A DNA stretch of 64,000 nt from Limnobacter olei (GTDB taxonomy: Bacteria > Pseudomonadota > Gammaproteobacteria > Burkholderiales > Burkholderiaceae_B), in assembly GCF_029087225.1 (NCBI RefSeq), contig NZ_JARFJD010000002.1:1-64000 (forward strand), written 5' to 3'. Shown in pieces: positions 1 through 6,702 of the stretch. The notes beneath the pieces were generated by a model, which saw only the letters and a list, made by a program, of their open reading frames with translations, searched no databases and was not told where the DNA came from. How positions within the stretch are numbered: position 1 is the stretch's first letter; every line of letters begins with the position of its first letter. The position numbers and the translations under genes are program-made.

Positions 1-431
1 CCTTGTTATTGATTAACCGCCCTAAGCGCACCCGCTAAACAGCGGGCGGGCTGCGCTTTCGGCCTTGCCGAACGGACGGTGAATTCAACACCAAGGGCAG
101 GTTTTCTTGATCGGCGCTGCGAGGGTATTGCCACCGGAGCGCGCTGGCAACTGCGCCAGAGACTAGCGGTGCGCGGTGTGCAGTGTGGTCAGGTGAGGCT
201 TGGGTGCAGTACCGGCTGGCCGGCTTTGCAAGGCTTCCCGGCGGCTTCGCAGCGCGGGGCGGTTCCTAAAGGAACCGATGCGAAGACGCGTTCGCGTTTC
301 GCATGCCCCAAGCCAGAAGCATCAAGCCGGAATCAGAAGCATTGCTTAGGCCAATCGGTACTGCACCCAAGCCTGACCAAGCACCAAGCACCAAGCACCG
401 AGCACCAAGCACCAAGCACCAGCATCTACCG
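1..431. other. Non-coding stretch with short hairpins and a heptamer repeat
   Basis: I find no convincing gene here. The stretch lies beyond the 3' end of the aldehyde oxidoreductase operon. It holds several small perfect hairpins, for example CCCGCT-AAAC-AGCGGG at 31-46 and TTCGGC-CTT-GCCGAA at 58-72, an imperfect inverted repeat around ATGCGAA...TTCGCAT near 277-304, and the tandem heptamer described separately. No T-run follows the hairpins, so none is a clear intrinsic terminator. Open frames in this stretch look like chance frames through repeats. Confidence 0.6.
376..423 (+). repeat. Tandem 7-bp repeat, unit ACCAAGC, about 6.7 copies
   Basis: Copies run head to tail from 376. Five are exact, the fourth is ACCGAGC, and the last copy is interrupted as ACCAGC. 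The array ends 8 bp before the stop codon of the minus-strand gene at 432. It is a short simple-sequence repeat in non-coding DNA. Seen directly; no function is implied. Confidence 0.9.
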
Positions 432-734
432 TCAGCCTCCACCCCGCAAGGTGTGCATCTGAAACTGCTTCGAGAAATGCGCCCTCGCATCGGCAGGCAC
501 ACCATCAGAAAACGCCAGTGTTACCTCCATGCGTCTTAAACGTACCAAAGCAATCACGCGGTCTGGCATTTCTTTCCAGGCAATTCGCGCAGTACCACCC
601 TGCACTTCAAAATCCGCATAGTCCGCCTGCTCTGAAGTCATCGGAAACAACTCGGCAATCATGTGTACCCAGCGACGCAACTCGCGCTCGGTGCACGACA
701 TGTCCAGCGCTTTGTCGGTGTTGAAAATGGCCAT
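432..734 (-). CDS. Unrecognised 100-residue protein, last gene of the aldehyde oxidoreductase operon
   Basis: This small soluble protein starts with MAIFNTDKAL and ends with HTLRGGG. It shows no signal peptide, membrane segment or metal-binding motif, and I do not recognise a family. The gene starts 6 bp after the stop of the MoaD-like gene and lies in the same orientation, so it is almost certainly co-transcribed with aorABCD. The Aromatoleum operon carries a MoeA-like aorE in this region; this protein is far too short and different to be MoeA. The C-terminal Gly-Gly-Gly loosely recalls sulfur-carrier tails, but the rest does not look like a ubiquitin fold. An accessory or folding role for the tungstoenzyme is inference from position only. 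Confidence 0.7.
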   Translation of the reverse strand: MAIFNTDKALDMSCTERELRRWVHMIAELFPMTSEQADYADFEVQGGTARIAWKEMPDRVIALVRLRRMEVTLAFSDGVPADARAHFSKQFQMHTLRGGG

Positions 735-740
735 GCGAAA

Positions 741-992
741 CTAACCGCCCGCAATGGGTGGCCAAATGGCCAACACATCGTCGGGAGTCAACACTTTGGT
801 GGCTCGATCTGCCGGGTCCACGTACACGCCATTAACCAACACCAAGTGGGTCAACTTTTCGGGCAAGTGGAATTGATCGATGATTTGCTGCACGGTACTG
901 CCGTTGTTCACTTGCAGACGAACCGCGTTGTCCACGCGGTTCGTTGGCAAATAGTCGGTCAATGTTGCAAAGAGCTTGAAGGTAATTTCCAT
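741..992 (-). CDS. aorD: AorD-like MoaD/ThiS-family sulfur carrier of the aldehyde oxidoreductase operon
   Basis: This is an 83-residue beta-grasp protein starting MEITFKLFATLTDYLP and ending in WPPIAGG. The terminal Gly-Gly is the tail that MoaD-type carriers use to carry a thiocarboxylate during molybdopterin dithiolene formation. The family is known to donate sulfur to the pyranopterin. Dedicated MoaD homologues sit in tungsten AOR operons such as aorABCDE of Aromatoleum. I chose the ATG at 992 because the longer frame adds residues unlike the family; this start overlaps the end of aorC by 34 bp, suggesting translational coupling. It probably serves the W-bis-pyranopterin cofactor of AorB. 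Confidence 0.82.
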   Translation of the reverse strand: MEITFKLFATLTDYLPTNRVDNAVRLQVNNGSTVQQIIDQFHLPEKLTHLVLVNGVYVDPADRATKVLTPDDVLAIWPPIAGG

Positions 993-2332
993 GTACTTTG
1001 TGATTGAGCGCAAGCCAGATAGGCTTCCATTAATCGGGTAGGATCTTCGAGCAAATGGTCTTTCCATTCACCCAAGTGGATTTTGCCCTGAATCAGACCC
1101 CGCATGACGCCAACATGGTTCGTTAGCCCCAAACTGGTTGCACCAATCAGTACATCGCCAAGAAATTCCAAACGCATGTAAGAAAATTCGTCCTTGTTTT
1201 GCAGTTCAACGCTTTGCCCACCTTCTGCGCCCCACCACTGCCCAAACGAGGCAGCAATCAAACCCAAAGTATCCAGCACGTTCATCGCCAAACTACCTTG
1301 TGTTTGCGTGCCCTGCCCCATCATATTCTGGGCGGCAATGCGTGCATCGTCCGCAGCAGCGGGTTGAATCATGTTCACGGTTTTCTCGCCTGTGGAGAAG
1401 TCGCGAACCTGAGCCACATCACCGGCGGCAAACACATCCTTGATGTTGGTTTGCATGTGATCATCCACCAGCAAGCCCTGATCCACCTGCAAGCCACTGC
1501 CTTCCAGAAAGTCAAGATTGGGTTTCACACCCGTGGCAGAAATCACCAGGTCCACTTCCAGCACTTCACCGTTTGAGAGTTTTGCACGCAAAGGTGCTCC
1601 ATCTTTTGCGGCCACTGCCGTGCCGAAACCAAGGGCGGACCCAATCTTGCTGATCAAGCCTTGTTGCTCGGCCTGGTTGCCCACTTCAATGGCCTCCACA
1701 CGGGTGGAACAATGCACATCCACACCCTTCTTGATGCACCAGTCGCGAATCATGGAACCCGCGCCTTCGGTCATCATGCGTGGCACCATGCGGTTGCCCA
1801 TTTCGACCACCGTCAGCTTCACGCCGCGCAAAGCCAGTGCTTCCATGATGATGCAGCCAATAAAGCCAGCACCCATTTGCAACACACGAGAACCGGGCTT
1901 GGCCAGCTCGATGATTTGCCGTGCATTTTCCAGTGTCCAGCAAGGGTGTACACCGGGCAAATTCACACCGGGAATCGGTGGCGAAATTGGACGTGCGCCA
2001 GTCGCAATCAGCAACTTGTCGTATTCCAGCACATCGCCGTTGTCGAGCATCACTTTCTTGCCCGCCGTGTCCAGCCTGGTAGCACGTGCACGAATTTCCT
2101 GAATGTTCTGCTTTTTGAAATGGTCGGGATCTTTGCGAAGGTAAGTGCCCTTCTCGCCCACCTTGCCAATCAGCAGGTATGGAATGGCCATGCGGGAGTA
2201 TGGGGGTTCCGGTTCGGCACCCACCATGACGATTGAATCGCGAGGCCGCTGCTTGCGAATTTGCTCGGCAGCGACCACCCCCGCAGGCCCGTTACCCAAG
2301 ATAACGTGCCGTGTTGGAGTGGTTACAGTCAT
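959..2332 (-). CDS. aorC: AorC-like FAD/NAD(P)-binding reductase subunit
   Basis: A 457-residue pyridine nucleotide-disulfide-type oxidoreductase. The N-terminal Rossmann motif reads VILGNGPAGVVAAEQIRKQ (residues 10-28). A second nucleotide-binding segment around VLQMGAGFIGCIIMEALAL lies in the middle, followed by the FAD motif VFAAGDVAQV. In the Aromatoleum enzyme the equivalent subunit passes electrons between the iron-sulfur chain and NAD+, so it is expected to give the complex NAD-reducing (and reverse carboxylic acid-reducing) activity. It starts by an ATGA overlap with aorB. Family membership is clear; the NAD specificity is inferred from the operon. Confidence 0.88.
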   Translation of the reverse strand: MTVTTPTRHVILGNGPAGVVAAEQIRKQRPRDSIVMVGAEPEPPYSRMAIPYLLIGKVGEKGTYLRKDPDHFKKQNIQEIRARATRLDTAGKKVMLDNGDVLEYDKLLIATGARPISPPIPGVNLPGVHPCWTLENARQIIELAKPGSRVLQMGAGFIGCIIMEALALRGVKLTVVEMGNRMVPRMMTEGAGSMIRDWCIKKGVDVHCSTRVEAIEVGNQAEQQGLISKIGSALGFGTAVAAKDGAPLRAKLSNGEVLEVDLVISATGVKPNLDFLEGSGLQVDQGLLVDDHMQTNIKDVFAAGDVAQVRDFSTGEKTVNMIQPAAADDARIAAQNMMGQGTQTQGSLAMNVLDTLGLIAASFGQWWGAEGGQSVELQNKDEFSYMRLEFLGDVLIGATSLGLTNHVGVMRGLIQGKIHLGEWKDHLLEDPTRLMEAYLACAQSQSTWKLPSSSLQH

Positions 2333-4176
2333 AGCCCCAGGCGCTCCAGTGTGGCAGAGGTTGGGCGACCTTCTTGGTCCCAGCCACGCAGTTCATAGTA
2401 CTCGGGTAGCATTTTGTCGATGCCATTGACCAGGCCTTTGGCAGGGCCAACCTTGGCAGCGTCTTTCTTCAAACGCGCAGGCAGGTCGTCATCGGCCTTG
2501 GTGAAACCGGCGTCCAGGTTGAACTGGCGTTCCATGTTCCAGATGCGCTCGCCCATGGTTTCCAGGTTGGCCATGTCGAACTCATCGCCACAGGCCGCTG
2601 CCACTTGGGGCTGCACATCAGCCAGTGTCCAGGCAAAGCTGGTGAACACGCAAATACCGGCTGAATCGAACACAGCCGTGGCATCCTGAAATGCCTTGAC
2701 CAAGGCTGGCTTGCCATCGGTTGTCAAAGGATCTGTCTTCACGGGAATACCCAGTACTTCAGACGCAACAGTGTATGAGCGCAGGTGACAGGCACCACGG
2801 TTGGAAGTGGCGTAGGTCAAGCCCATGCCCTGAATGCCGCGGGAATCGTATGCCGGGAATTCCTGACCCTTCACGCTCATGGACAATTCGGGGTGGCCAT
2901 ACTTGGCAGTCAGGCGCTTGGAGCCTTGGCCAATTTCCACACCAAAACCCACGCCATTGCAAGTATCTTCACTCAGCTTCACAAGCGCCTCTGCTGAACC
3001 AAACGGGGCCTTGCAGCCCAATTGCGCTTCAGTCAACACGCCCATTTCATACAATTCCATCACGGCTGAAACTGTGGCACCCAAAGAAATTGGATCAATC
3101 CCATGCTCGTTGCACAGGAAGTTCACATAGGTGAGTGCTTCCAGATCATTTACACCGTTGGACGAGCCCAAGGCCCACGCAGCTTCGTACTCCAGACCGC
3201 CGGACGCACCATGGTACTGTGGCTTGTTTTCCACGGTGAAGTGGGTTTCGTCAATTTTGGAAATGCGACCGCATGCAATCGTACAGCCGAAACAAGCCTG
3301 GTTGGTCACCAGGTTGGCCTTGCCATCGGTTTTGCGGGGTTCGTGCATTTTCTCGCCAGAAATGTCTTTGGCGCCATCAAACTGCACATCGCGGTGGTTA
3401 TTGGTGGGCATCGCACCCATTTCATTGATCACGTTCATGAGCACTTGAGTGCCGTAGGTAGGCAGGCCGGTGCCAGTTACGGCGTTCTCCGCAAGAATTT
3501 TTTTCTTCTCGTAGGTCACCTTCATGAATTCCTTGGGGTTGGAAATGTTGCCAACGCCCTTGGTACCACGTACCGCAATGGCTTTCACGTTCTTGGAACC
3601 CATTACAGCGCCAACGCCAGAGCGGCCAGCCGCACGGTGCAAGTCGTTCACAATCGCGGCGTACAATACCTGGTTTTCACCTGCCTTGCCGATTGAGCAT
3701 ACACGCATCAGCGGGTCTTGGTGCTTGGTTTTGATAGCGGGCTCAGTGTCCCATACGCTTTTGCCCCACAGGTCAGACGCGTCCATCAACTTGGCGCTTT
3801 CGTTTTCGATCAACAAGTACACGGGCTTAGGTGACTTGCCTTCCATGATCACCATGTCCCAGCCCGCACTCTTCAGTTCATTGCCAAAGTAGCCGCCTGA
3901 GTTCGAGCAGGCGATTGCGCCTGTCAACGGGCCTTTGGTAATCACCGAATAGCGACCGCCAGTGGAGGCCATCGTGCCAGTCAGTGGGCCTGTTGCATAA
4001 ATAATCTTGTTCTCAGGTGAAAGTGGATCCACTTTCGCATTCACTTCTTCCACAAAGTACTTGGTGGCCAAACCACGCTGGCCAAGGTAGCTTTTCGCCC
4101 AATCCATTCTCAAGTCTTCGCTGGTGCAGGTGCCTGCTGTCAGGTTCACGCGCAGTACTTTACCGGTCCATGCCAT
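2329..4176 (-). CDS. aorB: Tungsten-containing aldehyde oxidoreductase, catalytic subunit (AOR family)
   Basis: A 615-residue protein of the aldehyde:ferredoxin oxidoreductase family, the normal length. Family features are the N-terminal MAWTGKVLRVNLT, the bis-pyranopterin contact region with TGPLTGTMASTGGRYSV, the run VGAVMGSKNVKAIAV, and the [4Fe-4S] ligands CFGCTIAC near residue 296 with a later cysteine in DSAGICVFT. It oxidises aldehydes to carboxylic acids in the cytoplasm using a tungsten bis-pyranopterin cofactor. The neighbouring polyferredoxin, FAD subunit and MoaD homologue match the multi-subunit Aromatoleum type rather than the single-subunit archaeal enzyme. A GGGAG ribosome site lies 8 bp before the ATG. 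Confidence 0.93.
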   Translation of the reverse strand: MAWTGKVLRVNLTAGTCTSEDLRMDWAKSYLGQRGLATKYFVEEVNAKVDPLSPENKIIYATGPLTGTMASTGGRYSVITKGPLTGAIACSNSGGYFGNELKSAGWDMVIMEGKSPKPVYLLIENESAKLMDASDLWGKSVWDTEPAIKTKHQDPLMRVCSIGKAGENQVLYAAIVNDLHRAAGRSGVGAVMGSKNVKAIAVRGTKGVGNISNPKEFMKVTYEKKKILAENAVTGTGLPTYGTQVLMNVINEMGAMPTNNHRDVQFDGAKDISGEKMHEPRKTDGKANLVTNQACFGCTIACGRISKIDETHFTVENKPQYHGASGGLEYEAAWALGSSNGVNDLEALTYVNFLCNEHGIDPISLGATVSAVMELYEMGVLTEAQLGCKAPFGSAEALVKLSEDTCNGVGFGVEIGQGSKRLTAKYGHPELSMSVKGQEFPAYDSRGIQGMGLTYATSNRGACHLRSYTVASEVLGIPVKTDPLTTDGKPALVKAFQDATAVFDSAGICVFTSFAWTLADVQPQVAAACGDEFDMANLETMGERIWNMERQFNLDAGFTKADDDLPARLKKDAAKVGPAKGLVNGIDKMLPEYYELRGWDQEGRPTSATLERLGL

Positions 4177-4220
4177 GTTGTATTACTCCCTTCTCTCTGT
4201 TCTATTCTGTGGTCAACGAA

Positions 4221-4694
4221 TTACGCGTGAGCTGTGTTGCTCAGCTTTTCGGCCCACTGCTTCATCTTGTCCAAACCAGTCCAATTGGAATCCACAAAAG
4301 TAATTGCACCAGTCGGGCAAGCTGTTGCGCAAGCGGGGTCGCCGCCGCAAAGGTCGCACTTTTGAACCTTCCCGGTTTCCTGAACATAATTGACAGTGCC
4401 GAACGGGCAGGCGATGGTGCACACCTTGCATCCCACGCAGGTATCTTCTGACACTACTTTCACGCCATTTGTTTTGTCCATGGTAATGGCTTCAACCGGG
4501 CAAGCATGCAAACACCAAGCCTCATCGCACTGGGTACAGGTGTAAGGCACTTTTTTGCCAGTGTGGTGGAAGTCGAATACCTTGATTCGCGACAGTGAGG
4601 TGTTGAACACCTGGTAGTTCTCATAGCTACACGCCATTTCACACTGAAGGCAGCCCGTGCATTTGTCGGGCGTGATGTGAAGAGATTTTTGCAT
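4221..4694 (-). CDS. aorA: AorA-like polyferredoxin, electron-transfer subunit
   Basis: This 157-residue protein carries four cysteine clusters typical of [4Fe-4S] centres: CTGCLQCEMAC, CTQCDEAWCLHACP, CVGCKVCTIACP and CDLCGGDPACATACP. It resembles the iron-sulfur subunits of DMSO reductase-type and AOR-type enzymes and would wire AorB to the flavin subunit AorC. It is the first gene of the operon, 44 bp upstream of aorB, with GAGGAAC before the ATG. The sigma-54-like promoter at 4756-4771 gives a leader of about 50 bases. Confidence 0.88.
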   Translation of the reverse strand: MQKSLHITPDKCTGCLQCEMACSYENYQVFNTSLSRIKVFDFHHTGKKVPYTCTQCDEAWCLHACPVEAITMDKTNGVKVVSEDTCVGCKVCTIACPFGTVNYVQETGKVQKCDLCGGDPACATACPTGAITFVDSNWTGLDKMKQWAEKLSNTAHA

Positions 4695-4755
4695 CCCGTT
4701 GTTCCTCGCTTTTTTGGTTTATTGGTTTCTTCGCACTACATACGGTGCTGACTTA

Positions 4756-4771
4756 TGCAATAAGCCTGCCA
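4756..4771 (-). promoter_or_regulatory. Sigma-54 (-24/-12) promoter of the aldehyde oxidoreductase operon
   Basis: The minus strand reads TGGCAGGCTTATTGCA. GG and GC are separated by exactly 10 bases, and all nine fixed bases of TGGCA-N7-TTGC match. The predicted start of transcription is near 4745, about 50 bases before the aorA ATG. Confidence 0.85.
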
Positions 4772-4851
4772 ACTTGAAAAGAAATATTACTGCCGTACCG
4801 GCAACACTTTTCCGAGTTTTTGCACGTGGGGTTTTCCCGATGCAACACAGT

Positions 4852-4868
4852 TGTTTCACAATGGAGCA
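4852..4868. promoter_or_regulatory. Putative upstream activator site of the aor promoter
   Basis: TGTTTCA-CAA-TGGAGCA is an imperfect copy of the TGTTTCA-N3-TGAAACA dyad that is perfect at 6543-6567; five of seven right-arm bases match. It lies about 80 bp upstream of the -24 element, a usual distance for a sigma-54 enhancer. A wider dyad TGCAACA...TGTTGCA (4841-4877) encloses it. Confidence 0.55.
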
Positions 4869-4881
4869 TCTGTTGCAGCAA

Positions 4882-4909
4882 AAAAGCCCTGTGCTATCAC
4901 AGGGCTTTT
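4882..4909 (-). terminator. Intrinsic terminator of the pedF/moxJ-like operon
   Basis: A perfect 8-bp stem, GCCCTGTG-CTAT-CACAGGGC, is followed by TTTTTT on the minus strand and TTTT on the plus strand. It lies 34 bp after the stop of the binding-protein gene and separates that operon from the aor enhancer region. Confidence 0.88.
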
Positions 4910-4942
4910 AGTACACATAAACCGGAATGAATCCAGTTCAAA

Positions 4943-5815
4943 TCATGGCCTCATGTACTTCACGCCATAATTCGCGAAAATCTTCTCCAGCTCACCGCTC
5001 TCCTTCAGCTCATTCATGGCCACAGTCAGTTTTTCAGCCAATTCTTTGTTGCTTTTCTTGGTGGCCATGCCCACAGCCCAACCCTTGGGTGGCAGAGAAT
5101 TGTGCGGAACTTTGGACACAAAATAATCCGCTTTTTTGTCTGGATGCTGATGCAAGGCCCACTCCAACTCGGCACGCGTAGCCATGACTGCCACCAGTTC
5201 GCCATTCACCATGGCATCAACAGCTTCTTTGGGTGTTTTGAAGTTGACCAGGTTGTTGGCGTAGGCGGCACCATCAGCACCGGCCAACATGATACTGGGC
5301 AAGGCCGCTGCTTCTGCGCCAATTTTATTGCCCGCTTCCGAGAACGGCTTCAGGCTGTCCAACGTTGGCAATTTCTTGATATTACGCGCCACAAAAATAT
5401 CGTCGCGGGTGTAAGGAGAGAAGAATAGGGCCTGGTCCTCCTTCTGCATGATGTAGGCATCAACGGGTGCATGCATCAAAATATCGGCGGGCGCACCTGC
5501 CAAGTAATGGCCACGCGTCACCATGTTTCGAATGTCGTCCGAAAACTCTTCATCCTCAGTAAACGCACGCACGCGCAAACCTAAACCCAACTTTGCCGCC
5601 AAGGCTTTGGCAATGTCCACATCAATGCCTTTTCCCTCGTGTGAATAAGGTGCCAGATAGTTATACACCGCCACAGTCAACACGCCAGAGGCCTGCACTT
5701 TGGCCCAGTCGTTTAATTCTTGTGCGGCGGCGCCAAGCTGAAAGGAAAAGCCCAGCGCAACAGCACCGAACCACTTAATCAAAGGGAATTTAAAATTTGA
5801 ATCGAACGCGTTCAT
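4943..5815 (-). CDS. MoxJ-like quinoprotein dehydrogenase-associated periplasmic substrate-binding protein
   Basis: This 290-residue protein belongs to the family 3 solute-binding fold. It has an N-terminal signal segment (PLIKWFGAVALGFSFQLGAAAQE) and binding-protein motifs such as GVLTVAVYNYLAPYS and GIDVDIAKALAAKLG. Members of this subgroup (MoxJ/MxaJ-like) are encoded beside PQQ alcohol dehydrogenases and their cytochromes, and are thought to help mature or regulate the dehydrogenase rather than import amino acids. The ATG at 5815 has AGGAG 7 bases upstream; a longer frame adds 30 residues without a ribosome site. It follows pedF by 116 bp, likely one operon. Confidence 0.85.
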   Translation of the reverse strand: MNAFDSNFKFPLIKWFGAVALGFSFQLGAAAQELNDWAKVQASGVLTVAVYNYLAPYSHEGKGIDVDIAKALAAKLGLGLRVRAFTEDEEFSDDIRNMVTRGHYLAGAPADILMHAPVDAYIMQKEDQALFFSPYTRDDIFVARNIKKLPTLDSLKPFSEAGNKIGAEAAALPSIMLAGADGAAYANNLVNFKTPKEAVDAMVNGELVAVMATRAELEWALHQHPDKKADYFVSKVPHNSLPPKGWAVGMATKKSNKELAEKLTVAMNELKESGELEKIFANYGVKYMRP

Positions 5816-5931
5816 AAGGTCTCCTGATGACCGTGCCTTGGGCGCACTTTTTATTTTGAATTGATGCTGAAATAGATTGGAGCGGCTCGTTGTTTCAGCC
5901 AACAAACCCGCTCCGCATGACCATAGTCGAG

Positions 5932-6387
5932 TTATTCGTACTTGCGGGTTTCAACATACGCCTTGATGGCCCAAATGGCTTCTTGACTCAAAATACCTGC
6001 AAACGCTGGCATGTAGACACGGTCACCGCGAACTTTGCCGCCCAGCACCGAATTGCGGTAGTAAGTATCAATTTCAACCTTGCACTGCTCTTTGGCTTTC
6101 TTGCCCGCAAAAGAATCGCACTCAGTGTTCATTTTACGAAGATCGGGGGAAATACCCCCACTCACCGCCTCAAGGCCATGGCACCGGGCACAGTTTTGGT
6201 TGTAGGCCGAGCTACCCACACGAATGGCCTCTTTGTCGCCTGTGTAAGGATTGGCCTCCAGCATGTCGTCACCCAAAGGCTTCAGCGTGGACACATCCAC
6301 AACCTGCGGGGTTACATCGCCATGAGCCATTGCCACTGAAGCAGCGATTGAAAAAATGGTTGCCACAAAGGCTTTACGAACTAACAT
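5932..6387 (-). CDS. pedF: Cytochrome c-550 PedF-like
   Basis: A 151-residue periplasmic monohaem cytochrome c with a signal peptide ending around AMAHG, a single haem motif CARCH, and a C-terminal segment with methionine (RVYMPAFAGIL) that can supply the second axial ligand. It matches the cytochrome c-550 that accepts electrons from PQQ ethanol/phenylethanol dehydrogenases in pseudomonads and passes them to the terminal oxidase. The ATG at 6387 is preferred over the GTG just before it, which lies only 2 bases from the AGGAG. A strong sigma-54 promoter lies at 6433-6448. Confidence 0.9.
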   Translation of the reverse strand: MLVRKAFVATIFSIAASVAMAHGDVTPQVVDVSTLKPLGDDMLEANPYTGDKEAIRVGSSAYNQNCARCHGLEAVSGGISPDLRKMNTECDSFAGKKAKEQCKVEIDTYYRNSVLGGKVRGDRVYMPAFAGILSQEAIWAIKAYVETRKYE

Positions 6388-6432
6388 CACAACTCCTGTC
6401 TTTCTAAGAATGATTCAACACAAGGTAGCTAC

Positions 6433-6448
6433 TGCAATCCCCATGCCA
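6433..6448 (-). promoter_or_regulatory. Sigma-54 (-24/-12) promoter of pedF
   Basis: The minus strand reads TGGCATGGGGATTGCA, an exact TGGCA-N7-TTGCA element with the required 10-base GG-to-GC gap. The start of transcription would be near 6422, 35 bases before the pedF ATG. Confidence 0.88.
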
Positions 6449-6542
6449 CCCTATCCATTTGGATTTGTGAATTAGTTTTACCAATTGTGACAAATCGCGA
6501 ACTCTATGGTGCCCCAGCATAATCTGTGCTAATTTTCATCAG

Positions 6543-6567
6543 AATGTGTTTCATTCTGAAACACATT
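6543..6567. promoter_or_regulatory. Perfect 25-bp dyad, probable enhancer of the sigma-54 activator
   Basis: Two 11-bp arms, AATGTGTTTCA and TGAAACACATT, are exact inverse complements around a TTC spacer. The dyad sits about 95 bp upstream of the pedF -24 element and 10 bp upstream of the -24 element of the divergent activator gene. It therefore suits activation of pedF and auto-control of the regulator. Related copies lie at 4852 and 10776. Confidence 0.8.
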
Positions 6568-6576
6568 GAATTGAGT

Positions 6577-6592
6577 TGGCACAGTGCTTGCA
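6577..6592 (+). promoter_or_regulatory. Sigma-54 (-24/-12) promoter of the activator gene
   Basis: TGGCACAGTGCTTGCA matches TGGCAC-N5-TTGCA exactly with correct spacing. It would start transcription near 6604, about 100 bases before the ATG at 6703. The adjacent enhancer dyad is closer than usual for activation, so the site may instead limit expression of the regulator. Confidence 0.82.
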
Positions 6593-6702
6593 TTGGGCAA
6601 CGTGGTAGCTGAACTATCAATACAAACAAAACATTCAGCGCTTCAAGTTGCACCCAAAACCATACCTATAAAACGCAGCACCACAAGAAGCAGGAGACAT
6701 GG

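Noticed and set aside
376-423. Possible CRISPR-like or integron-type repeat
   Set aside because: The units are 7 bp, directly adjacent and without spacers; this is a simple tandem repeat. No cas, integrase or attC-like element is present.
79-539. Open frames on both strands in the first 540 bases
   Set aside because: They run through repeats and hairpins, lack ribosome sites, and overlap the real 100-residue gene; no protein-like composition.
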